From NCBI GenBank assembly GCA_046155815.1, contig JBJXFY010000386.1, forward strand, positions 1-12,117: a DNA stretch of 12,117 nt. Reading direction: 5' to 3'. Within the stretch, counting starts at the first letter, position 1; the number at the start of each line of letters is the position of its first letter. The DNA is from JBJXFY01 sp046155815 (GTDB lineage Bacteria > Verrucomicrobiota > Verrucomicrobiia > Limisphaerales > CAIMTB01). This document shows, piece by piece, positions 1-6,023 of the stretch. The translations under genes and the position numbers were made by a program. The notes beneath the pieces were generated by a model that was given only the letters and a program-made list of their open reading frames with translations, searched no databases and was not told the origin of the DNA.

Positions 1-2
1 TC

Positions 3-494
3 TGGCACCGGGTGAACCTGCCGCACGGCGATGGTTCGGTGCGGCTGAACCTCCTCCTCGGCAAAACCGACAACGCCGCGGCGGCGGACCTCGAGTTCTC
101 CACCAGGCTGCTGTTCCCCGGCGACGCGCGGCGGAAGTACGACCGCCAGGTGTCCATCCGGGTTCTTGGCCACGGAGGGATGGCCTTCACCGAGGACGTC
201 TACCCCTTCCGCGCGGCGACCAACGGCTATGCGGCCGGGCACGAGTTCCTGCTCCTCCCGAGCGAGGGCCGCCGCGACTGGGACTGGCGGAGGAACGTCT
301 ATCTCCGGCTGCGCGGCGGTGCGGTGCATGCCGGCCTCAGCTTGGTCTTCACGGCCAGCCGCCTCGAGTTCGAACTCGCCGGCCACGCCAATCCGCAGGG
401 CTCGATCCTCCTGGAACCGGACGAGGCCAAGCTTGTCACTGACCCGGACGAAATCGTCCGGCTGGATGCGGCGACACGGGCGCGGGCCAGATAG
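3..494 (+). CDS. Unrecognised protein, C-terminal part (5' end outside window)
   Basis: The reading frame is open to the left edge and ends at a TAG at 492-494, so this is most likely the last ~163 residues of a longer protein. A GTG at 12 could be a start, but nothing upstream supports it as one. The visible part is rich in alternating hydrophobic and charged residues, with many short strands such as LEFSTRLLF, VSIRVLGHGG and VHAGLSLVF, suggesting a mostly beta fold. It ends in an acidic stretch (LVTDPDEIVRLD) and an Arg-rich tail. I see no transmembrane segment, catalytic motif or known domain signature. It is 110 bp upstream of hisD and separated from it by a promoter-like sequence, so it is probably not part of the his transcript. 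Function unknown. Confidence 0.6.
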   Translation, partial: WHRVNLPHGDGSVRLNLLLGKTDNAAAADLEFSTRLLFPGDARRKYDRQVSIRVLGHGGMAFTEDVYPFRAATNGYAAGHEFLLLPSEGRRDWDWRRNVYLRLRGGAVHAGLSLVFTASRLEFELAGHANPQGSILLEPDEAKLVTDPDEIVRLDAATRARAR

Positions 495-566
495 GCCGGA
501 TCTTCCATGCCTTCGCCGGGAGAACGCCTTGGCTGCCCGCCGACCGGAACGCTGCAGGCAACGCTT

Positions 567-595
567 TTGACTCCGCCCCGACCCGTTCCTAGCCT
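567..595 (+). promoter_or_regulatory. Candidate sigma-70-type promoter for hisD
   Basis: TTGACT at 567-572 is followed after exactly 17 bp by TAGCCT at 590-595. The -35 box is close to consensus (5 of 6); the -10 box is weak (3 of 6, with the TA and final T present). The -10 box ends only 9 bases before the hisD ATG at 605, so transcription would begin at or within a few bases of the start codon. That implies a leaderless or nearly leaderless message, consistent with no Shine-Dalgarno sequence before hisD. The site lies in the 110-bp gap after the upstream gene. Prediction from spacing and sequence only. Confidence 0.45.
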
Positions 596-604
596 GCCCC
601 GCGC

Positions 605-1897
605 ATGAAGCTGCTCCGCCAGTCGGACGACGGGTTTGCCGCCGCGCTCGCCGCGCTGGCGCGCGGGTCGAGCCTCTTCGACCCCGAAATCGAGCACCGC
701 GCCCGCGAGATCGTGGAGACCGTGGCCGCGCGCGGCGACGCCGCGCTGCTCGAGCTCACGGAGCGCTTCAACGGCGCGAAGCTCACCGCTGACCGGCTCG
801 CCGTCGGCACGGCGGAGCTGCTGCACGCCACGCTGGCCGCCACGCCGGAGCTGCGCGCCGCCGTCGCCGACGCCGCGGGGAACATCGCGGACTTCGCCCG
901 CCGCTCCGTGCGCCGCAACTGGTCTGCGAGAAACCGCCACGGCGCGAAGGTCGGCGAGAAATTCGACCCCTTTGGCCGCGTCGGCCTCTACATCCCCGGC
1001 GGAACCGCGCCGCTCGTGTCCACGGCGCTGATGACGATCACGCTCGCGCGCGTGGCGGGCTGCCCGGAGATCGTCGTCTGCACGCCTTGCGGGCCGGAGG
1101 GCGGCGTCAACCCGGCCCTGCTCTTCGCCGCGCGCACGGCCGGGGCCACGGAGATCGACCGGCTGGGCGGCGCGCAGGCCGTCGCGGCGCTGGCGCTGGG
1201 CACGGAGACGATCCGTCCGGTGCAGAAGGTCTTCGGCCCGGGCAACGCCTACGTGGTCGCCGCCAAGCGCCTGCTCTTCGGTCGCGTGGCCGTGGACCTG
1301 CTGCCCGGCCCGAGCGAGGTGCTGGTGCTGGCGGACGACTCGGCGGACGCGCGCTTCGTCGCCGCCGACCTGCTCGCGCAGGCCGAGCACGGCTCGGGCC
1401 ACGAGCGCGTGTGGCTCGTGACGCCGTCGGCGAAGCTCATCAAGGCCGTGGAGCGCGAGGTGGCGAAGCAGCTCCCGAAGCTGTCGCGCCGGGACTTCAT
1501 CGCCAAGGCGCTCGCCATGAACGGCTGGCTCATCCAGGTGAAGTCCCTCGCGGACGGCGTCGCGGTGGCCAACCAGCTCGCGCCCGAGCACTGCGAGATC
1601 CACGCGCGCGGCGCGGCGAAGCTGGCCGAGGGCGTCGTCACGGCCGGCGCGATCTTCCTCGGCGGCTGGTCGCCGACGGTGCTGGGCGACTACGTGGCCG
1701 GCCCCAGCCACACGCTGCCGACCGGAGGTGCGGGCCGCAGCTTCGCGGGGCTGACGGTGGACCAGTTCCAGCGGCGCACGAGCGTGGTCGAGTACGGCAA
1801 GGCCGCGCTGAAGAAGGGCCTGCCGGGCGTCCGCGCCTTCGCGGCGCTCGAGGGGCTGGACGCGCACGGGCGGTCGGCGGAGATCCGGCTCGCATGA
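605..1897 (+). CDS. hisD: Histidinol dehydrogenase
   Basis: HisD is a cytoplasmic zinc enzyme that oxidises L-histidinol to L-histidine in two NAD+-dependent steps, the last stage of histidine biosynthesis. The product has 430 residues, close to the family's usual length. Family signatures are clear: FGRVGLYIPGG (123-133), KVFGPGNAYV (208-217), DLLPGPSEVLVLAD (231-244) and GDYVAGPSHTLPT (361-373). Residues expected for zinc binding are present (Gln259, His262, Asp362, His421), as is the catalytic Glu-His pair (Glu328-His329 in LAPEHCE). The ATG at 605 is chosen because it gives the usual N-terminus and follows a promoter-like sequence. Its stop overlaps the next start (ATGA at 1894-1897), so it is translationally coupled to the DUF433 gene. 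The long open frame on the opposite strand is a GC-rich shadow. Confidence 0.97.
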   Translation: MKLLRQSDDGFAAALAALARGSSLFDPEIEHRAREIVETVAARGDAALLELTERFNGAKLTADRLAVGTAELLHATLAATPELRAAVADAAGNIADFARRSVRRNWSARNRHGAKVGEKFDPFGRVGLYIPGGTAPLVSTALMTITLARVAGCPEIVVCTPCGPEGGVNPALLFAARTAGATEIDRLGGAQAVAALALGTETIRPVQKVFGPGNAYVVAAKRLLFGRVAVDLLPGPSEVLVLADDSADARFVAADLLAQAEHGSGHERVWLVTPSAKLIKAVEREVAKQLPKLSRRDFIAKALAMNGWLIQVKSLADGVAVANQLAPEHCEIHARGAAKLAEGVVTAGAIFLGGWSPTVLGDYVAGPSHTLPTGGAGRSFAGLTVDQFQRRTSVVEYGKAALKKGLPGVRAFAALEGLDAHGRSAEIRLA

Positions 1898-2112
1898 ACG
1901 CGCCGGATCACGTGGGGATCATGGCCGATGCCGATCCCCTTGGCGGAGTGCCGCGCATCCGTGACACGCGCATCTCCGTGGCGCTGCTGTTGAAGTCCTT
2001 GGCTGACGGCCTGACCATCGCCGACGTCGTGGACGCCCATCCCAGCCTGACTCCGGAAGCGGTGCGTGGCGTGCTGCAGGAGCTGGCCGGCCGCGAGGCG
2101 CGCGCCGCGTGA
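1894..2112 (+). CDS. DUF433-family antitoxin-like protein
   Basis: A 72-residue protein with the DUF433 pattern: a short lead-in, GGVPRIRDTRISVALLL (17-33), LADGLTIADVVDAHPSLTPE (36-55), then an Ala-rich helix to the end. The family typically has G-x-P-x-I-x-G-T-R-I and a helix-turn-helix-like C-terminal half, and commonly sits upstream of a DUF5615 PIN-like toxin, acting as its antitoxin and probable DNA-binding autoregulator. That arrangement is seen here: its stop overlaps the GTG of the DUF5615 gene in GTGA (2109-2112). Its ATG overlaps the hisD stop. A second in-frame ATG at 1921 (Met10) could be the true start, since the domain begins only after it. The core reads RDTRI where most members have RGTRI. 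Role inferred from family and neighbour. Confidence 0.85.
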   Translation: MNAPDHVGIMADADPLGGVPRIRDTRISVALLLKSLADGLTIADVVDAHPSLTPEAVRGVLQELAGREARAA

Positions 2113-2439
2113 AGATCCTGCTCGACGAGAAGCTCCCGCGTCGCCTGGAGGCCGCGCTCAGCGCCAAGGGACACCGGGTCGGGTCGGTGCACAGCCTGAA
2201 GCCCCGCGGCATCGGCAATGGCAGGCTCTGCCGGCTGGCCGGCGATGAGTTCGACCTCCTCCTCACCCGCGCCGCGGGCTTCGCGCACAACGCCCGCCAG
2301 CAGCCCGCACCCGCCTGCTTGCGACTGCTTGCGCGCGACCCTGCCGCAGCTCCGTCAGGATGACTTCATGGCCTTGTTCATGACCGCGTTCCGCGCCACC
2401 GACTGGTGCCGTTGGAATCATGGCCCAGAGTGTCCGTGA
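2109..2439 (+). pseudogene. DUF5615 (PIN-like) toxin gene, frameshifted
   Basis: The first frame starts at GTG 2109 with MKILLDEKLPRRLEAAL and continues to FDLLLTRAAGFAHNARQQ, the typical start of DUF5615 PIN-like nuclease toxins, with the conserved LLDE (4-7). It then drifts into PAPACLRLLARDPAAAPSG and stops at 2363. The expected C-terminal half (RATLPQLRQDDF, then FRATDW) is found one frame over, ending at 2437-2439. The switch lies at about 2305-2330 and equals one extra base (331 nt in all, or 109 residues if repaired). The position usually holding Asp in LLTRDxxF is Ala here (LLTRAAGF), so even a repaired product may be inactive. A good Shine-Dalgarno-like GAGG lies 8 bases before the GTG. 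If intact, the gene would end 17 bp before hisC, which fits the tight spacing around it. A sequencing error or recoding cannot be excluded. Confidence 0.75.
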
Positions 2440-2456
2440 AGCATCCTTTCGCCGCC

Positions 2457-3593
2457 ATGCCCAAGCCCCCCGTTTCAACCCTCATCCGCCCCCTGGTCCG
2501 CGGCCTGCATCCCTACGTGCCGGGCGAGCAGCCGAAGGTGCGCGGGCTGATCAAGCTCAACACCAACGAAAACCCGTACCCGCCCTCGCCGAAGGTGCTC
2601 GCCGCCGTGCGCGCCGCCACGGACGGCCGGCTTCGCCTGTACCCGAACCCCACCGCCGACGGCCTCCGTTCCGCGCTGGCCAAGCTCCACGGCTGCGCCG
2701 TGGAGAACCTCATCGTTGGCAACGGCTCGGACGAGCTGCTCGCGCTGGCGATCCGGGCGTTCGTCGAGCCGAAATCCGTGCTGCATCGCCGGCGGGACGA
2801 CGCCTCTGCCGCGCGCACAGGAAGGTTCACCGTCCAATACTTCACCCCGAGCTACTCCCTTTACCCCGTCCTCACGGACATCCACGGCGCCCTCAGGAAT
2901 GCCGTGCCGCTCCCGGAAGACTTCGGCATCCCGTCGGGCCGGGCCCTGGCCGTCGCCGGGTGGCAGCTCCATGCCGCCCTTTCGCTCGTGACCACGCCCA
3001 ACGCCCCCAGCGGCCGCGGTTACGCGTCTGCGGAGCTGGACGACCTCTGCCGCGCCACCCGCGGCGTGGTGGTGCTGGACGAGGCCTACGTGGACTTCGC
3101 CCGCGAGCACGCGATGACGCTGGCGTTCAAGCATCCGCACGTCCTGGTCTCCCGAACCTTCTCCAAGGCCTACTCGCTCTGCTTCCAGCGCGTCGGGTAC
3201 ATGGTCGGCCACCCCGAGCTGATCGCCGCGCTGCACAGGATCCGCGACAGCTACAACGTGAACGGCCTCGGCCAGGTCGCCGCCGAGGCCACGCTGCGCG
3301 ACCTGCCGCACTACCGGCGCAATCTCCGCCGCCTCATCGCCACGCGCGAGCGCCTCGCCGGCGAGCTGGCGGCGCTCGGCTTCGACGTGCTGCCGAGCCA
3401 GACGAACTTCCTCTTTGCCGCGCCGCCCGGCCTTCCGGCGGGCCAGTGGCTGGAGCAGCTGCGGGCGCGGAAGATTCTCGTGCGCTGGTTCGACCAGCCC
3501 GGCCTCACGGACCGACTCCGCATCACCATCGGCACCGAGACCGAGGCCGACGCCTTGGTGCGCGCGGTCCGGGCCATCCTGAAGGCTGCATGA
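2457..3593 (+). CDS. hisC: Histidinol-phosphate aminotransferase
   Basis: HisC is a cytoplasmic PLP-dependent aminotransferase that converts imidazole acetol phosphate and glutamate to L-histidinol phosphate and 2-oxoglutarate, upstream of HisD. The 378-residue product has the class I/II fold signatures: KLNTNENPYPPSP (33-45), VGNGSDELL (87-95), TTPNAPSGRG (179-188, Asn182), VLDEAYVDFA (206-215, Asp208 and Tyr211), SRTFSKAYSL (232-241, with PLP-binding Lys237), Arg245 and RLRITIGT (353-360, Arg354). The ATG at 2457 is preferred to the in-frame upstream start at 2406, which would add 17 unrelated residues and overlap the toxin remnant. Unusual: about 18 extra residues (roughly 106-123, Arg-rich) sit between AFVEP and TVQYFTPSYSLYP, where the family normally has a short turn. 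The gene overlaps the next start by ATGA. Confidence 0.95.
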   Translation: MPKPPVSTLIRPLVRGLHPYVPGEQPKVRGLIKLNTNENPYPPSPKVLAAVRAATDGRLRLYPNPTADGLRSALAKLHGCAVENLIVGNGSDELLALAIRAFVEPKSVLHRRRDDASAARTGRFTVQYFTPSYSLYPVLTDIHGALRNAVPLPEDFGIPSGRALAVAGWQLHAALSLVTTPNAPSGRGYASAELDDLCRATRGVVVLDEAYVDFAREHAMTLAFKHPHVLVSRTFSKAYSLCFQRVGYMVGHPELIAALHRIRDSYNVNGLGQVAAEATLRDLPHYRRNLRRLIATRERLAGELAALGFDVLPSQTNFLFAAPPGLPAGQWLEQLRARKILVRWFDQPGLTDRLRITIGTETEADALVRAVRAILKAA

Positions 3594-3772
3594 AGTCCGG
3601 CCCGTCGCGGAAGCTGAACTGGCTCTGGCTGGCGCTGCTGGCCGTGCCGGTCATGCTGATCGTAGGCGGCCTCGGGACGTACTTCTGGCTGAAGGCGGCC
3701 CGGGGCGAGGTGCAGCCGAAGTGGCGGAAGCCCGCGATGATGACCAACGCCGCCCCGGCGACCATGCCGTGA
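3590..3772 (+). CDS. Small single-pass membrane protein (60 aa)
   Basis: The ATG at 3590 overlaps the hisC stop in ATGA, which is good support for translation by coupling. The product begins with a short basic segment (MKSGPSRKLN), then one hydrophobic span at about residues 11-34 (WLWLALLAVPVMLIVGGLG and following YFWL), and a positively charged then Ala/Met-rich tail ending in ATMP. Positive charges lie on both sides of the span, so topology is uncertain, and an uncleaved anchor is more likely than a signal peptide because no clear cleavage site follows. I do not recognise the family. It lies 50 bp upstream of ruvC. No function can be assigned; its consistent codon use and overlap are the main reasons to treat it as a real gene. 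Confidence 0.7.
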   Translation: MKSGPSRKLNWLWLALLAVPVMLIVGGLGTYFWLKAARGEVQPKWRKPAMMTNAAPATMP

Positions 3773-3822
3773 GGACCAGCCCACGCTGGACGAGCATGGC
3801 CGCCTGAAGCGAGCTTCACGCC

Positions 3823-4431
3823 GTGGGCCTCTCCCCCGCGCAGTTCCGCCAGCTTGAGCGGCGCCTCGCATCGCCGCGCCGCGCCGCCGCAACGGCATTC
3901 CCGGCCACGGCGCCAGACGATGGCGGCCGGCACGCGGTCGTGCTGGGGCTGGACCCTTCGCTGCGGGGGACTGGCTTCGGCGTCGTGCGCGCGGAGCGCG
4001 GGGGGATGCGGGCGGTGGAGTTCGGGCACGTCGCCTGCCCGGCGGGCTGGAGCCGGTCACGATGCCTGGTGGCCATCGCGGCGCGGCTGCGCGAGGTGAT
4101 CCGCGCGCACCGGCCGACGGCGTGCGCCATCGAGGGCCTGTTCTTTGCGCAGAACCTCCAGACCGCGCTCATTATGGGCGAGGCGCGCGGCGTGGCGCTG
4201 CTCGCCGCCGCCGAGGCCGGGCTCGAGACCTGCGAGATCGCCCCGCGCAAGATGAAGCAGGCCATCGTCGGCTACGGCGGCGCGCGGAAGGATGCCGTCG
4301 GCAAGATGGTGCAGCGGATGCTGCGCCTGGCCGAGCCGCCGCAGGCCGACGCCGCGGACGCGCTCGCGCTGGCGGTCACGTTCCTGCATGAAACGGGGCG
4401 TCACGGCCTGTCCGCCCCGAAACGCCTCTGA
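3823..4431 (+). CDS. ruvC: Holliday junction resolvase RuvC
   Basis: RuvC is the dimeric, Mg2+-dependent endonuclease that cuts Holliday junctions in recombination repair with RuvAB. The 202-residue product carries the RNase-H-like core with all four acidic catalytic residues: Asp44 (VLGLDPSLRGTGFGV), Glu104 (CAIEGLFFAQN), and Asp176 and Asp179 (PQADAADALALA). The family signature around ARGVALLAAA (121-130) and KQAIVGYGGARKDAV (145-159) is also present. The GTG at 3823 is the only plausible start: an in-frame stop lies at 3805-3807 and no later ATG or GTG precedes the catalytic core usefully. This gives an N-terminal extension of about 37 residues, with a helix-like LSPAQFRQLERRLASPRR, compared with E. 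coli RuvC. It is followed after 3 bases by a small membrane-protein gene and then ruvA. Confidence 0.95.
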   Translation: MGLSPAQFRQLERRLASPRRAAATAFPATAPDDGGRHAVVLGLDPSLRGTGFGVVRAERGGMRAVEFGHVACPAGWSRSRCLVAIAARLREVIRAHRPTACAIEGLFFAQNLQTALIMGEARGVALLAAAEAGLETCEIAPRKMKQAIVGYGGARKDAVGKMVQRMLRLAEPPQADAADALALAVTFLHETGRHGLSAPKRL

Positions 4432-4434
4432 ACC

Positions 4435-4659
4435 ATGTCGACCAAGTCCTTCGCCGCGCTGCTGTTCCTGCTCGTCGCCGTGCTCGCCGGGATGCTGCTG
4501 GTGCTCGTCGTTCTGGGCGCGCTGCGGCGGGCGGCGCAGCGCCGGCAGCGGGAGCAGTCGCGGCGGGCCGCGGCCCGGTCCGGACAGGACGCCGACGAGG
4601 AACCGCCTCCGCGGCGCATCGCGGAAGATGACGATGGCAACGATGCGATCCCCCGCTGA
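4435..4659 (+). CDS. Small single-pass membrane protein (74 aa)
   Basis: It starts 3 bases after the ruvC stop and ends 3 bases before the ruvA start, so it is locked into the ruv transcript. The product has a short N-terminus (MSTKSF), one strongly hydrophobic span at about residues 7-30 (AALLFLLVAVLAGMLLVLVV), an Arg/Gln-rich stretch (LRRAAQRRQREQSRRAAARS, 31-49) and an acidic, Pro-containing tail (DADEEPP, then AEDDDGNDA). The basic stretch directly after the span predicts the tail in the cytoplasm. No family recognised. The charge-patterned tail looks disordered and could bind nucleic acid or a partner, but this is speculation. Codon usage matches the neighbours. Confidence 0.72.
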   Translation: MSTKSFAALLFLLVAVLAGMLLVLVVLGALRRAAQRRQREQSRRAAARSGQDADEEPPPRRIAEDDDGNDAIPR

Positions 4660-4662
4660 AGC

Positions 4663-5271
4663 ATGATTTCCTTCCTCCGCGGCAAGCTTGTCGAAGCCCT
4701 CCCCACCCAGGCCGTCGTGGAGGTCGCGGGCGTGGGCTACGAGGTGCTCATTCCGCTCTCGTCCTACGACAAGCTGCCCGCGCCGGGCGGCGAGGTGTTC
4801 CTGCTCACGCAGCTCGTGGTGCGCGAGGACGCCCACACGCTGTACGGCTTCGTGACGGCCGTGGAGCGCGAGCTGTTCCGGCTCCTGGTCGCCACGGTCA
4901 GCGGCGTCGGTCCCAAGGTCGCCTTGAACATGCTCAGCGGGATGCCGCCCGCCGCGTTCCGGCAGGCCGTGATGCAGGGCGACGTGAAGGCGCTGGCGCA
5001 GATTTCCGGCGTCGGCAAGAAGACCGCCGAGCGCGTCGTGGTGGAACTGCGCGACAAGCTCGGCGCGCTGCCCGGCCCCGCGGCGCCGGTGACCGGCGGG
5101 GGCGCTCCCGTGGCGGAAGGTTCCGCGGCCAACGACGCCGTGCTGGCGCTCACCGCGCTGGGCTTCACGCGCAGCGACGCCGTCGAGGCCGTCCGCGCCG
5201 CGCAGGCCGTGCTCGGGGCGGACGCGCCGGTGGACAAGCTCGTGCGGGCCTGCCTCCGCAAGGGCGCATGA
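4663..5271 (+). CDS. ruvA: Holliday junction branch migration protein RuvA
   Basis: RuvA forms tetramers that hold the Holliday junction in a square-planar form and load the RuvB motor. The 202-residue product has the normal three-domain layout: an OB-fold N-terminal domain (MISFLRGKLVE through VVREDAHTLYGF, about 1-64), a central domain with two helix-hairpin-helix DNA-binding motifs (VATVSGVGPKVALNML at about 76-91 and LAQISGVGKKTAERVVVEL at about 108-126), an Ala/Pro/Gly-rich linker, and the C-terminal RuvB-binding domain (AVLALTALGFTRSDAVEAV, about 152-202). Length matches E. coli RuvA. It follows the small membrane-protein gene by 3 bases and overlaps the acyltransferase gene by ATGA (5268-5271). 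ruvB is not in the window, so the operon is split or ruvB lies elsewhere. Confidence 0.97.
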   Translation: MISFLRGKLVEALPTQAVVEVAGVGYEVLIPLSSYDKLPAPGGEVFLLTQLVVREDAHTLYGFVTAVERELFRLLVATVSGVGPKVALNMLSGMPPAAFRQAVMQGDVKALAQISGVGKKTAERVVVELRDKLGALPGPAAPVTGGGAPVAEGSAANDAVLALTALGFTRSDAVEAVRAAQAVLGADAPVDKLVRACLRKGA

Positions 5272-5951
5272 GCACCGGCCCCGTTCCGCCGAAGGCTCCC
5301 CACGCGCCGACCGGCACGCAGCGCGGGCTGGCGCGGGTGATCTTCGGGTTGACCCACGGCATCACCGCCACCCAGCGCCTCCGCGTGGGCGACCCGCACG
5401 GCGGCCTCGCGCTGGCGCAACGAGGGCCGGTGGTGTTCGCGCTTTGGCACAACCGCTCCGCGCTCTCGCTGTACATCTACCGCCGGCTGTTCCACCGGCC
5501 CGACCCACGGCGGCGGCTGGCGGCGCTGGCCAGCGCGAGCCGCGACGGCGCGCTGATGGCGGCGGTGCTGGAGCTCTTCGGCGCCGCTCCCGTCCGCGGC
5601 TCGAGCAGCCGGCGGGGCCTGCTCGCCGCGGCGGAGCTGATTGACGCCGCCCGGGCGGGGGCGGACCTGGCGATCACCCCGGACGGCCCGCGCGGCCCAC
5701 GCTACGTGGTGCAGCCGGGCGCGGTGGCCGTCGCGCAGGCCACGGGCCGGCCGATCGTGCCGGTCGGCATCAACACGCGCTGGCGCTTCAACGCCCGGAG
5801 CTGGGACGGCTACCAGGTGCCGCTGCCGTTCGCCCGCGTCGAAGTCGTCTTCGGAAGTGCCCTCGACCCGCGCGAGCACCGCGGAGCCGGGGGCCGCGAA
5901 TGGCTCCGCGCGGAACTGCAGCGCGAACTCGAGGCGGTCACGCGGGATTGA
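5268..5951 (+). CDS. DUF374-type lysophospholipid acyltransferase family protein
   Basis: A 227-residue protein with the DUF374/LPLAT pattern: VVFALWHNRSA (55-65, with the likely catalytic His61), SASRDGALMAAVLELFG (89-105), PVRGSSSRRG (108-117), DLAITPDGPRGPRYVVQPG (133-151) and RPIVPVG (161-167). Members are thought to transfer acyl chains to lipid A-like or phospholipid acceptors at the inner membrane; the substrate cannot be read from sequence. In DUF374 proteins the SRDG and TPDGPRGP blocks replace those of the classical PlsC family. There is no clear N-terminal membrane anchor. The start overlaps the ruvA stop by ATGA, so it is the last gene of the plus-strand run. Its stop lies immediately before a 24-bp inverted repeat where the two gene blocks converge. 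Confidence 0.85.
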   Translation: MSTGPVPPKAPHAPTGTQRGLARVIFGLTHGITATQRLRVGDPHGGLALAQRGPVVFALWHNRSALSLYIYRRLFHRPDPRRRLAALASASRDGALMAAVLELFGAAPVRGSSSRRGLLAAAELIDAARAGADLAITPDGPRGPRYVVQPGAVAVAQATGRPIVPVGINTRWRFNARSWDGYQVPLPFARVEVVFGSALDPREHRGAGGREWLRAELQRELEAVTRD

Positions 5952-5952
5952 G

Positions 5953-6016
5953 CGGAGGACGGGCTTTCCAGCCCGCTCCGAAACACCCCCCGGCGGGCTG
6001 GAAAGCCCGTCCTCCG
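5953..6016. repeat. Perfect 24-bp inverted repeat between convergent genes; possible two-way terminator
   Basis: The left arm (5953-5976, containing GGACGGGCTTTCCAGCCCG) is the exact reverse complement of the right arm (5993-6016), with a 16-base loop (5977-5992). It nearly fills the 72-bp gap between the acyltransferase stop (5951) and the stop of the heme-copper gene (6024). RNA from either strand would form a very stable hairpin, so termination of both convergent transcripts is a natural role. There is no T-run after either arm, so it is not a canonical intrinsic terminator. The sequence style resembles dispersed palindromic repeats seen between genes in this type of genome, but dispersal cannot be tested from one window. 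Confidence 0.85.
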
Positions 6017-6023
6017 GCCCGCC

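Noticed and set aside
299..1867. Long (522-codon) open frame on the minus strand opposite hisD
   Set aside because: Arg/Ala/Gly-rich low-complexity translation with no domain; it is the expected antisense shadow of a high-GC gene, and hisD on the other strand is unmistakable.
2406..2456. Upstream start for hisC
   Set aside because: The 17 added residues do not resemble the family N-terminus and overlap the end of the toxin reading frame.
3805..3818. Palindrome TGAAGC-GA-GCTTCA upstream of ruvC as an operator or terminator
   Set aside because: The arms are 6 bp with a 2-base centre and no T-run follows; such a short palindrome is easily met by chance.
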